Below, in pieces: positions 38,301 to 46,293 of a DNA stretch of 64,000 nt. The position numbers were made by a program, and so were the translations under genes. Location of the stretch: assembly GCF_000686045.1 (NCBI RefSeq), contig NZ_JMLV01000012.1, forward strand, positions 1-64,000, in the 5' to 3' direction. How positions within the stretch are numbered: position 1 is the first letter of the stretch; the number at the start of each line of letters is the position of its first letter. The stretch comes from Fodinicurvata fenggangensis DSM 21160. GTDB taxonomy: Bacteria; Pseudomonadota; Alphaproteobacteria; Kiloniellales; DSM-21159. Below the pieces are notes generated by a model. It was not told the origin of the DNA, did not search any database, and saw only the letters and a program-made list of their open reading frames with translations.

Positions 38301-40259
38301 TCAGTCTCCGCAGGTGATGACACTGCCGTCCGAGGCATTGATGATCTCAAAACCGGGACCGGAATAGGTTGGCCCCGACCCTTCATCGCACACTTCACCA
38401 GCAATGCTTTCCGTGGCATTGACGTTTCCGGTTCCGTCAAATTCTCCACCTCTTATCTCGAACAGGTTATCACTGGCCGTGTGCCCGACCTCCCCTTCGA
38501 TCCGATTCCTCAAAACAGTTATTCCAGAGGCATCATCACCAAAATCGATCGCATCTTCTCCAGGCACTCTGATCAGATTGTCTCTTACAGTCAGATTCTC
38601 TGAAAAATCACCTATGTGAAGACCATCACCGCCGGTCTCGGAAATCTGGTTGCCGCTTAGCAACACGCTGCCACCAAGGTCACCGGCGCCGTCTCCGAAG
38701 GAAACGCCATCTTCGCCCGTTCCGGAAATTTTGTTGCCACCCAGCAGCACACTGCTGCCAAAGGCGCCGGCACCAACCCCGAAACCTATGCCATCCTCAT
38801 CCGTTCTGGAAACCTCGTTATCTTTCAGAGTGACAGCCGTCACAAAGTCACCGAAAGCGACGCCATCACCACCAGTCTCGGAGATATCGTTGCCGGTCAG
38901 GGTGATATTGTCGATGAAGCTGCCGCCATAGACCCCCATGTTGTCTGAAGCGGCTGAGGTCCCGCCGCCGCGCACAGCGAGCCCACCGACGTACGTGTTG
39001 TCGGCCAGTTCGACGACCGGCGAGTCGCTGCCATGGCTTACCGTCCCACGGCTGCCGGGGGCTCTGTAGGTCAGGGTCTGGCCCGAGTCGACACCACGCA
39101 CGGCGAGGTCGTGGCCGCCGCCGATCAAGGTCTGGCCGTCCTCCAGCGTGACGCCACCTTGCAGATCATCGTCACCGCCCTTTGCGACAACCAGCCCATT
39201 CTCCTCGGCTTCGGCCAGAGCATCCGCCAGGTTGCCGCCGCCGGCCACCTCGACCACCTCGCCGATAGTCACGCCGGTGGCGACATTCTCCACATCCTCC
39301 GTCGTCTCCGGGCGCTCCGAGGGACCGGCCTCGGTGACGATGTCCACATCGCGCACCACCGGCGCCATCATGCGCCGCTCCTGGCGTGTGAGCGGCCGCG
39401 CGTCCGAACCGCCCATGTCGCCCTGCAGCGGGATCGACAGGCTGAGCCCCAGGAAGCCCTGGCTGCCCCGCGGCTCGTCCCACTGCGCCTCGGCGCTGGC
39501 CGTCACCCGCGCGTTGGGCGAGAGCCCCGGCAGCTCGAAGATGTCCAGCTCCACGCGCCCGCGCGGGCCGGTCACACTCTCTGCGCTCGAACCGTCGAAG
39601 TGGTAGCCCCCGGCATAGACCCGCAGGTCCAGCGGGCCCTCGCGCTCGAAGATGGGAACCCGCGCCCCCACTTCGGCATCGACCCCGTAGAGCGCACGCT
39701 CCTCACCGGCGCGCAGCTGCAGTTTGCCGCCCTGAATGTCCAGCTCGGATTCGCTGGGCGCGTCCTGCCACTGCGCCCCGAAGGGAATGTAGGCGTTGGC
39801 GCGAACGTCGAAGTCCGGCCCCAGGGCCTCGACGCCCAGGGTCGCTTGGTGGAAGGTGTTGTCGTGCGCGCTGCGGCGGACGTCCAGGTAGCCGTAGCCA
39901 CCGACATTCCAGCCGCTCTCCAGCATGCGCCGGTAGATGACGCCCAGGTTGCCTTCCATGGAGCTGTTGTTATCGCCCACCATGCGCAGGTTGACCAGGG
40001 CCAGCGAGCGTTCGTCCTGCCAGACCGGGGCGTAGATGTCGAACTGCCCCAGCGAGCGCTCGGTGCCCAGCTTGCCCCCCATCTCCAGCCAGCCGGACCA
40101 TTTGGGCGTATCGGTCTCGCTTTCTTGCGCAAAGGCGGCATAAGAAGGAAGCATCAAGGCCATCGTACCGGCCAATAGGGCTTTCTTTGATACCTGGTAA
40201 ATCCACGCACGAAAAAAGCGGCTTACGCCGCTTACATCGGTTTCAACAACTCGAAACAT
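38301..40259 (-). CDS. inverse-autotransporter-like surface protein with beta-helix passenger
   Basis: A 652-residue exported protein. After a long, basic signal region (cleavage near YAAFAQ, about residue 45) comes a 16-strand-type beta-barrel region (about 55-285) resembling the inverse autotransporter (intimin/invasin) barrel: WLEMGGKLGTERS, NLRMVGDNNSSMEGNLGVIYRR, GGYGYLDVRR. A linker and a right-handed parallel beta-helix (about 330-640) follow, with tandem turns such as NDISETGGDGVAFGDF, NKISGTGEDGVSFGDG and NQISETGGDGLHIGDF. Likely an outer-membrane adhesin or glycan-acting protein; no catalytic residues can be assigned. The start is uncertain because a terminator-like hairpin overlaps codons 9-16. 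Confidence 0.72.
   Translation of the reverse strand: MFRVVETDVSGVSRFFRAWIYQVSKKALLAGTMALMLPSYAAFAQESETDTPKWSGWLEMGGKLGTERSLGQFDIYAPVWQDERSLALVNLRMVGDNNSSMEGNLGVIYRRMLESGWNVGGYGYLDVRRSAHDNTFHQATLGVEALGPDFDVRANAYIPFGAQWQDAPSESELDIQGGKLQLRAGEERALYGVDAEVGARVPIFEREGPLDLRVYAGGYHFDGSSAESVTGPRGRVELDIFELPGLSPNARVTASAEAQWDEPRGSQGFLGLSLSIPLQGDMGGSDARPLTRQERRMMAPVVRDVDIVTEAGPSERPETTEDVENVATGVTIGEVVEVAGGGNLADALAEAEENGLVVAKGGDDDLQGGVTLEDGQTLIGGGHDLAVRGVDSGQTLTYRAPGSRGTVSHGSDSPVVELADNTYVGGLAVRGGGTSAASDNMGVYGGSFIDNITLTGNDISETGGDGVAFGDFVTAVTLKDNEVSRTDEDGIGFGVGAGAFGSSVLLGGNKISGTGEDGVSFGDGAGDLGGSVLLSGNQISETGGDGLHIGDFSENLTVRDNLIRVPGEDAIDFGDDASGITVLRNRIEGEVGHTASDNLFEIRGGEFDGTGNVNATESIAGEVCDEGSGPTYSGPGFEIINASDGSVITCGD
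38560..38920 (-). repeat. degenerate tandem repeats encoding beta-helix turns
   Basis: At least four imperfect repeats of roughly 70-100 bases encode the pattern NxISxTGxDGVxFGDx. The DNA copies share recognisable words (for example CCGGTCTCGGA and its variants), indicating internal duplication within the passenger domain. Confidence 0.6.
40212..40233 (-). terminator. terminator-like hairpin inside the leader/signal region of the beta-helix gene
   Basis: AAGCGGC-gtaa-GCCGCTT followed by TTTTTT on the minus strand. It lies within the first 20 codons as annotated. It may be an attenuator, or evidence that translation starts further downstream. Confidence 0.5.
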
Positions 40260-40318
40260 CTATTGCCAGCCCCCGGCTCAAGCGACATCTGCTGAGTGCC
40301 GGAAAACTGGCATTAAAC

Positions 40319-40367
40319 GAAAAAAGCTGTCAACCCTTGATAGCCATAATCCAAGGCTTTACAGCTT
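40319..40367 (-). terminator. intrinsic terminator-like element between peroxiredoxin and beta-helix gene
   Basis: A 7-bp outer stem (AAGCTGT / ACAGCTT) and 5-bp inner stem (CCTTG / CAAGG) followed on minus by six T. It is one of three hairpins in the 280 bases between the two genes. Confidence 0.55.
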
Positions 40368-40440
40368 CTCTTGATTTGGTTGTTATCCGGTGAGAATGAG
40401 CCCTGACCATAGCTCTCTCTAAGAGAGTTCTGGCACCAGC

Positions 40441-40482
40441 ACGCAATAAGGCCATGGCATTCATACCATGGCCTTATTGCGT
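40441..40482 (-). terminator. perfect 17-bp hairpin after the peroxiredoxin gene
   Basis: Arms at 40441-40457 and 40466-40482 are fully complementary, with an 8-base loop. It lies about 60 bases beyond the peroxiredoxin stop; the T-tract is weak. Confidence 0.6.
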
Positions 40483-40539
40483 TCGGAAGCCGGATCGAAG
40501 CTTGCTTCTATCCCGCCTCGTTGCATTCAAGCATAAGGC

Positions 40540-41175
40540 TCAGACATTCGGCTGCTTGGTCACGCGCAGGTACGGCTTTTGCTCGTCCCAGCCCTGGGGG
40601 AAAAGCTTTTTGGCGTCTTCGTTGCTGAGCGACGGGACGATGATGACATCTTCGCCTTGCTTCCAGTTGACCGGTGTGGCCACCTTGTAGCCGTCGGTCA
40701 GCTGCAAGGAGTCGATCGTGCGCAGGATCTCGTCGAAGTTCCGCCCCGTGGAGGCCGGATAGGTCAGCATCAGGCGGATCTTCTTGTTGGGATCGATGAT
40801 GAACACCGAACGCACCGTCAGGGTATCGTTGGCGTTTGGGTGAATCATGTCATAGAGATCGGAAACCTTGCGGTCCGGGTCGGCCAGCAACGGGAAGTTC
40901 AGGGCCTGGCCTTGGGTTTCCTGGATGTCGCCGACCCAGGACTTATGGTCATCCAGCGGATCGACACTCAGGCCGATCACCTTGACGTTGCGCTTGGCAA
41001 ATTCCGGCACGAGCTTGGCTGTATAGCCCAGTTCGGTTGTGCAGACCGGTGTGAAATCCTTGGGGTGCGAGAACAGCACCACCCAGCTGTCGCCGGCCCA
41101 CTCGTGGAACGAGATGGGGCCTTCGGTGGAGTCCTGTGTGAAATCGGGCGCTGTATCGCCGAGACGAAGGGTCAT
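40540..41175 (-). CDS. 1-Cys-type peroxiredoxin (AhpC/TSA family, Prx6-like)
   Basis: A 211-residue peroxiredoxin from ATG 41175, chosen for its excellent ribosome site CAGGAGGAAAGCC. The peroxidatic Cys is in HPKDFTPVCTTELG. The long C-terminal dimerisation segment (TDGYKVATPVNWKQGEDVII) marks the Prx6 subfamily, which reduces peroxides with a single conserved Cys. Together with the rubrerythrin cluster it adds to peroxide defence. A longer frame to 41268 lacks a ribosome site. Confidence 0.9.
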   Translation of the reverse strand: MTLRLGDTAPDFTQDSTEGPISFHEWAGDSWVVLFSHPKDFTPVCTTELGYTAKLVPEFAKRNVKVIGLSVDPLDDHKSWVGDIQETQGQALNFPLLADPDRKVSDLYDMIHPNANDTLTVRSVFIIDPNKKIRLMLTYPASTGRNFDEILRTIDSLQLTDGYKVATPVNWKQGEDVIIVPSLSNEDAKKLFPQGWDEQKPYLRVTKQPNV

Positions 41176-41256
41176 GGCTTTCCTCCTGGCCTGTATCAGG
41201 CAGTTGCGAATTTCGAGTGATTGACACATGGCATGCCCAGGCCTTTCCTGCAAGTA

Positions 41257-41284
41257 CTGACTGGACAATTATTATATATACAAT
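41257..41284 (+). promoter_or_regulatory. candidate promoter of the cyclo-ligase leader
   Basis: CTGACT (41257-41262), a 16-base spacer and TACAAT (41279-41284) within an AT-rich block, predicting a start near 41291 and a leader of about 120 bases. Confidence 0.4.
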
Positions 41285-41317
41285 TTTTTTATGTTATTTA
41301 TTTGTCGCTTACCCTGC

Positions 41318-41401
41318 CCTCTTCGGCGTTCACGGACGTGTGCAGCGGGTTTGCCGCTCCCACCCTGTGGTAACCAAGACAGGAATGCCCGAACCGAAAG
41401 G
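41318..41401 (+). promoter_or_regulatory. structured leader with two mutually exclusive pairings, upstream of the cyclo-ligase gene
   Basis: TTCGGCGTTC (41322-41331) can pair with GAATGCCCGAA (41383-41393, one bulge), leaving the ribosome site free. Alternatively CCTCTTCGG (41318-41326) can pair with CCGAAAGG (41394-41401, one bulge), burying the AAAGG ribosome site. Small hairpins (AGCGG/CCGCT and CCAC/GTGG) sit between. This is where 6S RNA is found in many proteobacteria, but I could not recognise a full 6S fold. Confidence 0.4.
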
Positions 41402-41409
41402 ACCCCTGC

Positions 41410-41973
41410 ATGGAGGACAAGGAACTCAAGGCCTGGCGCAAGGAAAAGCGCCGCGAGTTACTGGAGGCACGAAGCACCCTGGACCGTGAAACGCGCCGGA
41501 GCTACGGCGAGGAGATTCAGCGCCAGTTGAAGGGCATCCTTGGCGATGTCTCAGGCCATTGTGTGGGCGCATACTGGCCCTTCCGCGGAGAATTCAATGT
41601 TCACCCCCTGCTGGAAGAGCTCCAGGCCAGCGGTACAAGCCTGGCCCTGCCAGTGGTGGTGGAGAAAGCTGCGCCGCTGGAATTCTGGAGCTGGCAGCCC
41701 GGCGCCGCCCTGGGCCGCGGTGTCTGGGACATTCCCATACCGGCCGAACGCAACCCGGTTACGCCGGATATCCTACTGGTGCCTCTGGTGGGCCATGACG
41801 ACCAGGGATACAGACTGGGGTACGGCGGCGGCTATTACGACAGGACACTGGCCCAGTATAAGCGCAAGCCGCTTGCAATCGGGATCGGGTACAGTCTTGG
41901 CCGGCTGGACACCATTAATCCACAGGATTTCGACATCCCCATGAGCCGGATCGTCACCGAAATCTCAGGCTGA
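41410..41973 (+). CDS. ygfA: 5-formyltetrahydrofolate cyclo-ligase
   Basis: A 187-residue enzyme that converts 5-formyl-THF to 5,10-methenyl-THF using ATP. Family marks are the basic N-terminus (WRKEKRRELLEARSTLD), YWPFRGEFNVHPL, and the nucleotide/folate loop LVGHDDQGYRLGYGGGYYDRTL. It returns a storage folate to the one-carbon pool that also feeds metF and metH. A structured leader precedes it. It converges with the ATP-grasp gene; the two ends overlap by nine bases. Confidence 0.93.
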   Translation: MEDKELKAWRKEKRRELLEARSTLDRETRRSYGEEIQRQLKGILGDVSGHCVGAYWPFRGEFNVHPLLEELQASGTSLALPVVVEKAAPLEFWSWQPGAALGRGVWDIPIPAERNPVTPDILLVPLVGHDDQGYRLGYGGGYYDRTLAQYKRKPLAIGIGYSLGRLDTINPQDFDIPMSRIVTEISG

Positions 41974-42930
41974 CGCGCTTTCCATGGCCGCTTCGGGCTG
42001 CAGCTGCCGCGCCATGTCCAGACGCTCTTCCAGGCTGCATTCCTCCGGATCCATTGCATCGATACGCGCAAAGGGAAGTTCCAGCCCTGTTCTATTGGCG
42101 ATCTGGATTGCCAGGCCGGGCCGAGCATTGAGCTCGAGGATCAGGGGTCCCCGCTTGCGGTCCAGAACCACGTCGACCCCTAGGTAACCGAACCCGGTCA
42201 GGTCCGCGCAGCGCGCCGACAGGCGCAGTATGTTCTGCCACCCCGGAACCTGCAGTCCTTCCAGTTGGTGGCCCGTGTCGGGGTGCAGGGCAATGGGATT
42301 GTCATGGAGCATGCCCCCGCAGGTCATGCCGGTTGTCAGGTCGATCCCGACCCCTACGCCCCCCTTGTGAAGGTTGGCTTTGCCGTCCGAGGCCCGGGTG
42401 GGCAAGCGCAGCATCGCCATGGCCGGCACACCGCGATAGACGATCACGCGCAGGTCCGGCACACCCTGATAGGTCACCTGGTCGAAAACGGAATCGAAAT
42501 CCACGCGATATTCCACCATGGCCTCATCCGGCTGGCCGGCCAGGCTGTACATTCCGCTGAGGATGTTCACCAAGTGATAATGCAGGTCCTCGTCTGTGAT
42601 CATGGTGCCATCGGCCTTGCGCCAGCCGTGGTACATCCGGGAATCGATCACCAGGATGCCATTGCCCTGAGAGCCCTGAGCCGGCTTGATGACGAAACGC
42701 TCGCGCCCTTCCAGTAACTGTTCGAAACGCTTCACCTGCCAGTGCGCCGCCACCACTGCATAGAGTTCGGGAACCGCCAGCCCCGCCTCTTCCGCCAGTC
42801 GCTTGGTCTTCACCTTGTCATCGACCAGAGGATAGCGACGCCGGTCGTTCAGCAGCATTTGATAGGACGCATTGCGGGCATTGATGCCCAGCAACCCCGC
42901 CCGCTTCATGCGACGTGCCAGACCGATCAT
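41965..42930 (-). CDS. ATP-grasp alpha-L-glutamate ligase-like protein
   Basis: A 321-residue ATP-grasp enzyme of the sugar/peptide-associated RimK-related group. Nucleotide-binding features include FVIKPAQGSQGNGILVI, and Mg2+ ligands lie in DVVLDRKRGPLILELNARPG near the C-terminus. ATP-grasp ligases of this type join an amino acid, often glutamate, to a carboxylate. It overlaps the upstream membrane-protein gene by four bases, so it is the last gene of a coupled trio. The acceptor molecule is unknown. Confidence 0.82.
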   Translation of the reverse strand: MIGLARRMKRAGLLGINARNASYQMLLNDRRRYPLVDDKVKTKRLAEEAGLAVPELYAVVAAHWQVKRFEQLLEGRERFVIKPAQGSQGNGILVIDSRMYHGWRKADGTMITDEDLHYHLVNILSGMYSLAGQPDEAMVEYRVDFDSVFDQVTYQGVPDLRVIVYRGVPAMAMLRLPTRASDGKANLHKGGVGVGIDLTTGMTCGGMLHDNPIALHPDTGHQLEGLQVPGWQNILRLSARCADLTGFGYLGVDVVLDRKRGPLILELNARPGLAIQIANRTGLELPFARIDAMDPEECSLEERLDMARQLQPEAAMESASA

Positions 42931-44477
42931 GACGATTTCCGCTTCATCAGGCTTCGGAAGCGGTAAAGCTCGATCAGGCGATAGCCTGTATAACGCCCGA
43001 ACAGCAGCATCAGCGCCAGGATCACCAGCAGCAGTTCAGGAAAGGTGAACAGCAGATGCTCGACCTCCCAGATATTCATGACGAAATAGGCAATGACCGC
43101 GGCAAGACCGCTTCCAAGTCCTTCCTTGATGCTCTCGAAGGGGCCGTACTCCTCCCAGACAATGGACATGCGCTCGATGGTCATCGCCAGGATGACGATG
43201 GGGAAGAGAGCAATGGACAGCCCCATGCCCAATCGTACGGTTTCAAGCGCCGTACTGGCCACCGCCATGATCAGGATCACCACGGTCAGAACCGCTGATA
43301 GTCTGGGGACGAACAGGAGTTTCAGGCGTTCGAAGTAGAACCGGAAGAACAGGCCGACGGCCACCAGGCCGGAAAACATGAGCAAGCCTGTAACCAGCTC
43401 GGTCTCCCGGAAGGCCAGGGCGATCAGCACCGGCATGAAGGTGCCGAATGTCTTGAGCCCCACCACCTGGCGCAGGATGACAATCACCAGCGCTCCCAGC
43501 GGCACCAGCATCAACAGTCGATAGACGGCCTGGGTATCCACGGGCAGCTGGTAGAAGGTCAGCTTGCCGACGAAGCTGTCCTCCAGCTCCGTGTTCAGAT
43601 TGGCAAGCGAGATGCGAGGGCGCGATTGCTCGGCAAAGGAGAGGGTCAGGTTGCTGAGCTCGGCCCCACTGATCTGCATCTGGGGTGTGACGCCCCGCCA
43701 GAGGGGCAAGAGGTTTTCAGGCAGGGGCGTGTCGGGACCTTCCAGCGAATACGCGCTCCAGTCACCATCCAGCAGGATCTCGATCCAGTGGTAGAGTTCC
43801 GCCTCGCGATCGATATCCCCCAGTTCCACGCCATGAACGGCGCGGGCAGGAATGTTGTACATGCGCAATGCCCTTTGCGCGACCTCGGACTTGCGCAACA
43901 GCGAAGGTCCCTCGTTGCCGAGCAGAAGCTCCTCGTAATCCTGTGGGTCCTCGGCGTTCAGCCGGTTGATCAACTGTGCAAGAAAGGTTTCCGTATCGGC
44001 CGAGCCCTGTTCCAGGCTGTCCACAAACTGCTCCAGGGCAACGCGCTTGGTTGCGCCCAGTTCCTCATTGCCGATCTCCAGCACCGTGTTCAGGTCATCC
44101 GGATTATCGCTGCGCATTGCGCTGGAAAAGCGATAGATATCCGCTTGATAGATGAGGGTCGCAGGACCGGAACGGTCGCGCACCGACCAGACAGCCAGTT
44201 CGTTCCCAAGATCGTCGGTGGTCCGCGTCAGTCCGAAACCGCTGGACAGATAGGTCTCGTCAGTGATTCCGAAAAGTCCCTGGGTCTGCGGCACATAGGT
44301 CGAGAAGATGGCCGGCTCTCCGTCAAGCTCCAGGTCGGCACGGATCTCGAAACGCCAGGACTCGGCGCGCTGGGACGGCAGGATCGGGAAGTCGAGGACC
44401 TGGGACTTCCAGGCAAAGATTCCCAGCCCCGTGATAACAAGTAGAAAGACCAGGAGGTAGAGATGCAGGCGTCTCAC
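42927..44477 (-). CDS. inactive transglutaminase fused to seven transmembrane helices (UUP1 family)
   Basis: A 516-residue membrane protein. An N-terminal helix (about 5-25) is followed by a large extracytoplasmic transglutaminase-like domain (about 30-310) that appears to lack the Cys-His-Asp triad. About seven hydrophobic segments follow (about 320-505; for example LLMLVPLGALVIVILRQVVG). It is the middle gene of the trio, with ATGA overlaps on both sides. A peptide-binding receptor or transporter role fits the fold, but the function is unknown. Confidence 0.82.
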   Translation of the reverse strand: MRRLHLYLLVFLLVITGLGIFAWKSQVLDFPILPSQRAESWRFEIRADLELDGEPAIFSTYVPQTQGLFGITDETYLSSGFGLTRTTDDLGNELAVWSVRDRSGPATLIYQADIYRFSSAMRSDNPDDLNTVLEIGNEELGATKRVALEQFVDSLEQGSADTETFLAQLINRLNAEDPQDYEELLLGNEGPSLLRKSEVAQRALRMYNIPARAVHGVELGDIDREAELYHWIEILLDGDWSAYSLEGPDTPLPENLLPLWRGVTPQMQISGAELSNLTLSFAEQSRPRISLANLNTELEDSFVGKLTFYQLPVDTQAVYRLLMLVPLGALVIVILRQVVGLKTFGTFMPVLIALAFRETELVTGLLMFSGLVAVGLFFRFYFERLKLLFVPRLSAVLTVVILIMAVASTALETVRLGMGLSIALFPIVILAMTIERMSIVWEEYGPFESIKEGLGSGLAAVIAYFVMNIWEVEHLLFTFPELLLVILALMLLFGRYTGYRLIELYRFRSLMKRKSS

Positions 44478-45013
44478 TCGGGCACCGCGAGGTCACAATC
44501 GGGGGTGCTTGTGTTCTTCTCGGTGCCATTCACGAGGATTCCCGGCTGCATGAAATTGCGACCGATCAGGGCCGAATAGGTCAGCTCGGAGCGATCGTTC
44601 AGATTGACTTCCACAGTCTTCTGCAGGTTCCCCAGACAGACGTCCATCATGATCACCGGACGTGAGTTTTCCTCTCCTATAATCTTCACGGTGTGCAGAA
44701 CCTCTCGCTCGTACTCGGCGTTCTTGCCGTCGTCCCCCTCCGTGGTGAAGCGCACCCACTCTTCATCATCCTTTTCGAAGGTCTCGATATCCGTGGCGTG
44801 CAAGGACGTCGTTTCGGCTCCGGTATCCAGCCGTGCCTGCATTTGAATATTGCCCTCCACCAGGACAATCGGCTCCACATAGCCGAACAGGCGGACCTTG
44901 TACCAGTCCTCCCTCTCCTCGTCGTCCGCCAATCCGGCAGACATACCGAGAAGCATTGCAGTCATAATGAAAATGCCAAGAAGGGCACTTTTGCGCCAGT
45001 CTATGGAAGCCAT
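44474..45013 (-). CDS. exported retropepsin-like (ATP-dependent zinc protease family) protein
   Basis: A 179-residue protein from ATG 45013 (MASIDWRKSALLG), with a signal peptide ending near MSAGLADDE. The retropepsin signature LDTGAETTSLHA is clear, and the rest matches the DUF785/Zn_protease family whose name (ATP-dependent zinc protease) is historical; the DTG motif points to an aspartic-protease fold. It opens the trio and overlaps the next gene by four bases. Probably a periplasmic peptidase acting with the glutamate-ligase-like enzyme. A longer frame to 45070 is possible. Confidence 0.8.
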   Translation of the reverse strand: MASIDWRKSALLGIFIMTAMLLGMSAGLADDEEREDWYKVRLFGYVEPIVLVEGNIQMQARLDTGAETTSLHATDIETFEKDDEEWVRFTTEGDDGKNAEYEREVLHTVKIIGEENSRPVIMMDVCLGNLQKTVEVNLNDRSELTYSALIGRNFMQPGILVNGTEKNTSTPDCDLAVPE

Positions 45014-45153
45014 ACTTGCTGTTATCCTGTCCCGCTTATTCTGCCAATTGCCGGCTTGAACCCGGCCCAACCTGCTGAATTACAGGGCACGATGGCTCTT
45101 TGCAATCCGTCAGAATGGGATCGAGGCGGCACGTCCGCGACCTGCATGCTACT

Positions 45154-46140
45154 TTACCACTTATAGCCCAAACGGAGTCTCAGCGTGCGTTCGAATTGAT
45201 CCGCGCTTCCACGCGGGTCGCTGTCCAGCCCGAGTTCCATTATGCCGGCCAGGTAAAGATCTCCGAAAATCTTGTAGCGCAAACCTGTATCCATCTCGAA
45301 AAGCAACCGGCCGGTGTCCCCATATACATCCGTGGATCCGCTCTGCTCGTGGAAAAAGGATACGCCTTCAACCAGGTTGTACAAGCGCCGGTTATACCTC
45401 CCGCCCCAGGTCGCGAGATAATCCTCATACATGCCATCATCCTCGATCCGTTCGCGGCGATAGCCAGGGCCGGCCTGTACTGTCAGGCTCTGCTGGTCAC
45501 TGTCGAAGACATCATAGCCTGCCTGCAGGACCGTTGTGATGCGACGCTCAAGATCCGCCACGGAATCACGCCGATACTGAACGCCCGGAGCCACAAAGAA
45601 GCGTTCGCTCAAATAGCGATTGTAGGCCGTGGCGACATGCTGCTTGTCCACAAGCGTATCCCCCTTGGTACGTTCGTGACGCACGTCCACGTTCAGGACC
45701 AGTCGGTCGTCTTCCACGGCCCAGGAGTTTTCCATGTCGACGAGATACTCCTGACGCGCGTTCGTCCCTTCGACTGCGGCAAGATCGATCTCCAGTGAGC
45801 CGCTCCAAGGAGACTCATCCTCGGCCTTCTCTTCGGCCTGCCCAGACGTCTTCCTTTCGCGCGCATCCCTGTCGGACTGAGGCGGCATACTTCCCTCCGC
45901 CTCTTCCCAATGCCGGGCGACCCTCTCATCCATGTTGTCCAGCTGTTCGATCTGGTCCGTGTCGATCTTCACTCTGCCGGAATAACCGGTTTCCAGGACC
46001 AGTGTTCCGTCTTCTATCGCGATCACCTCTCCGGTTATGCGATCGCCATTGTCCAAGTGGACCTGAGCGGCCTTGGCGGGCAGTGCAAAGACAAAAAGAG
46101 GCATGAGGAACCGGAACAGGCAGGTGAGTCTTGAAAGCAT
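45154..46140 (-). CDS. DUF481 family outer-membrane protein
   Basis: A 328-residue exported protein from ATG 46140 (MLSRLTCLFRFLMPLFVFAL, cleavage near AKAAQ). Its N-terminal segment DNGDRITGEVIAIEDGTLVLET resembles an SH3/Sm-like fold. The remainder is a beta-rich DUF481 barrel with alternating aromatic strands, ending LRLRLGYKW as outer-membrane barrels do. No clear ribosome site is visible. It lies 140 bases upstream of the trio on the same strand and may be expressed with it; the role is unknown. Confidence 0.75.
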   Translation of the reverse strand: MLSRLTCLFRFLMPLFVFALPAKAAQVHLDNGDRITGEVIAIEDGTLVLETGYSGRVKIDTDQIEQLDNMDERVARHWEEAEGSMPPQSDRDARERKTSGQAEEKAEDESPWSGSLEIDLAAVEGTNARQEYLVDMENSWAVEDDRLVLNVDVRHERTKGDTLVDKQHVATAYNRYLSERFFVAPGVQYRRDSVADLERRITTVLQAGYDVFDSDQQSLTVQAGPGYRRERIEDDGMYEDYLATWGGRYNRRLYNLVEGVSFFHEQSGSTDVYGDTGRLLFEMDTGLRYKIFGDLYLAGIMELGLDSDPRGSADQFERTLRLRLGYKW

Positions 46141-46293
46141 GGAGGGATTTTTTGCAGACGGCTTTGACAGCAGATGCGTTGCGGGCCGCATCCTGTGGAA
46201 ATAAGGTGGCCAGGAACAGTGCACTTTTTAAGACAATTAAAAGTCTTTGAGGGTTCCCTTCCTCAAAACCCCTTTTCCGGAGCCGAAGGCGTC

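Noticed and set aside
39033-40178. 381-codon open frame on plus, opposite the beta-helix surface gene
   Set aside because: Antisense shadow with no family match; the minus strand encodes a signal peptide, barrel and repeats.
41290-41410. Complete 6S RNA gene
   Set aside because: The position fits, but the closing stem encloses only about 70 bases and I could not build the long bubble structure; kept only as an undefined leader.
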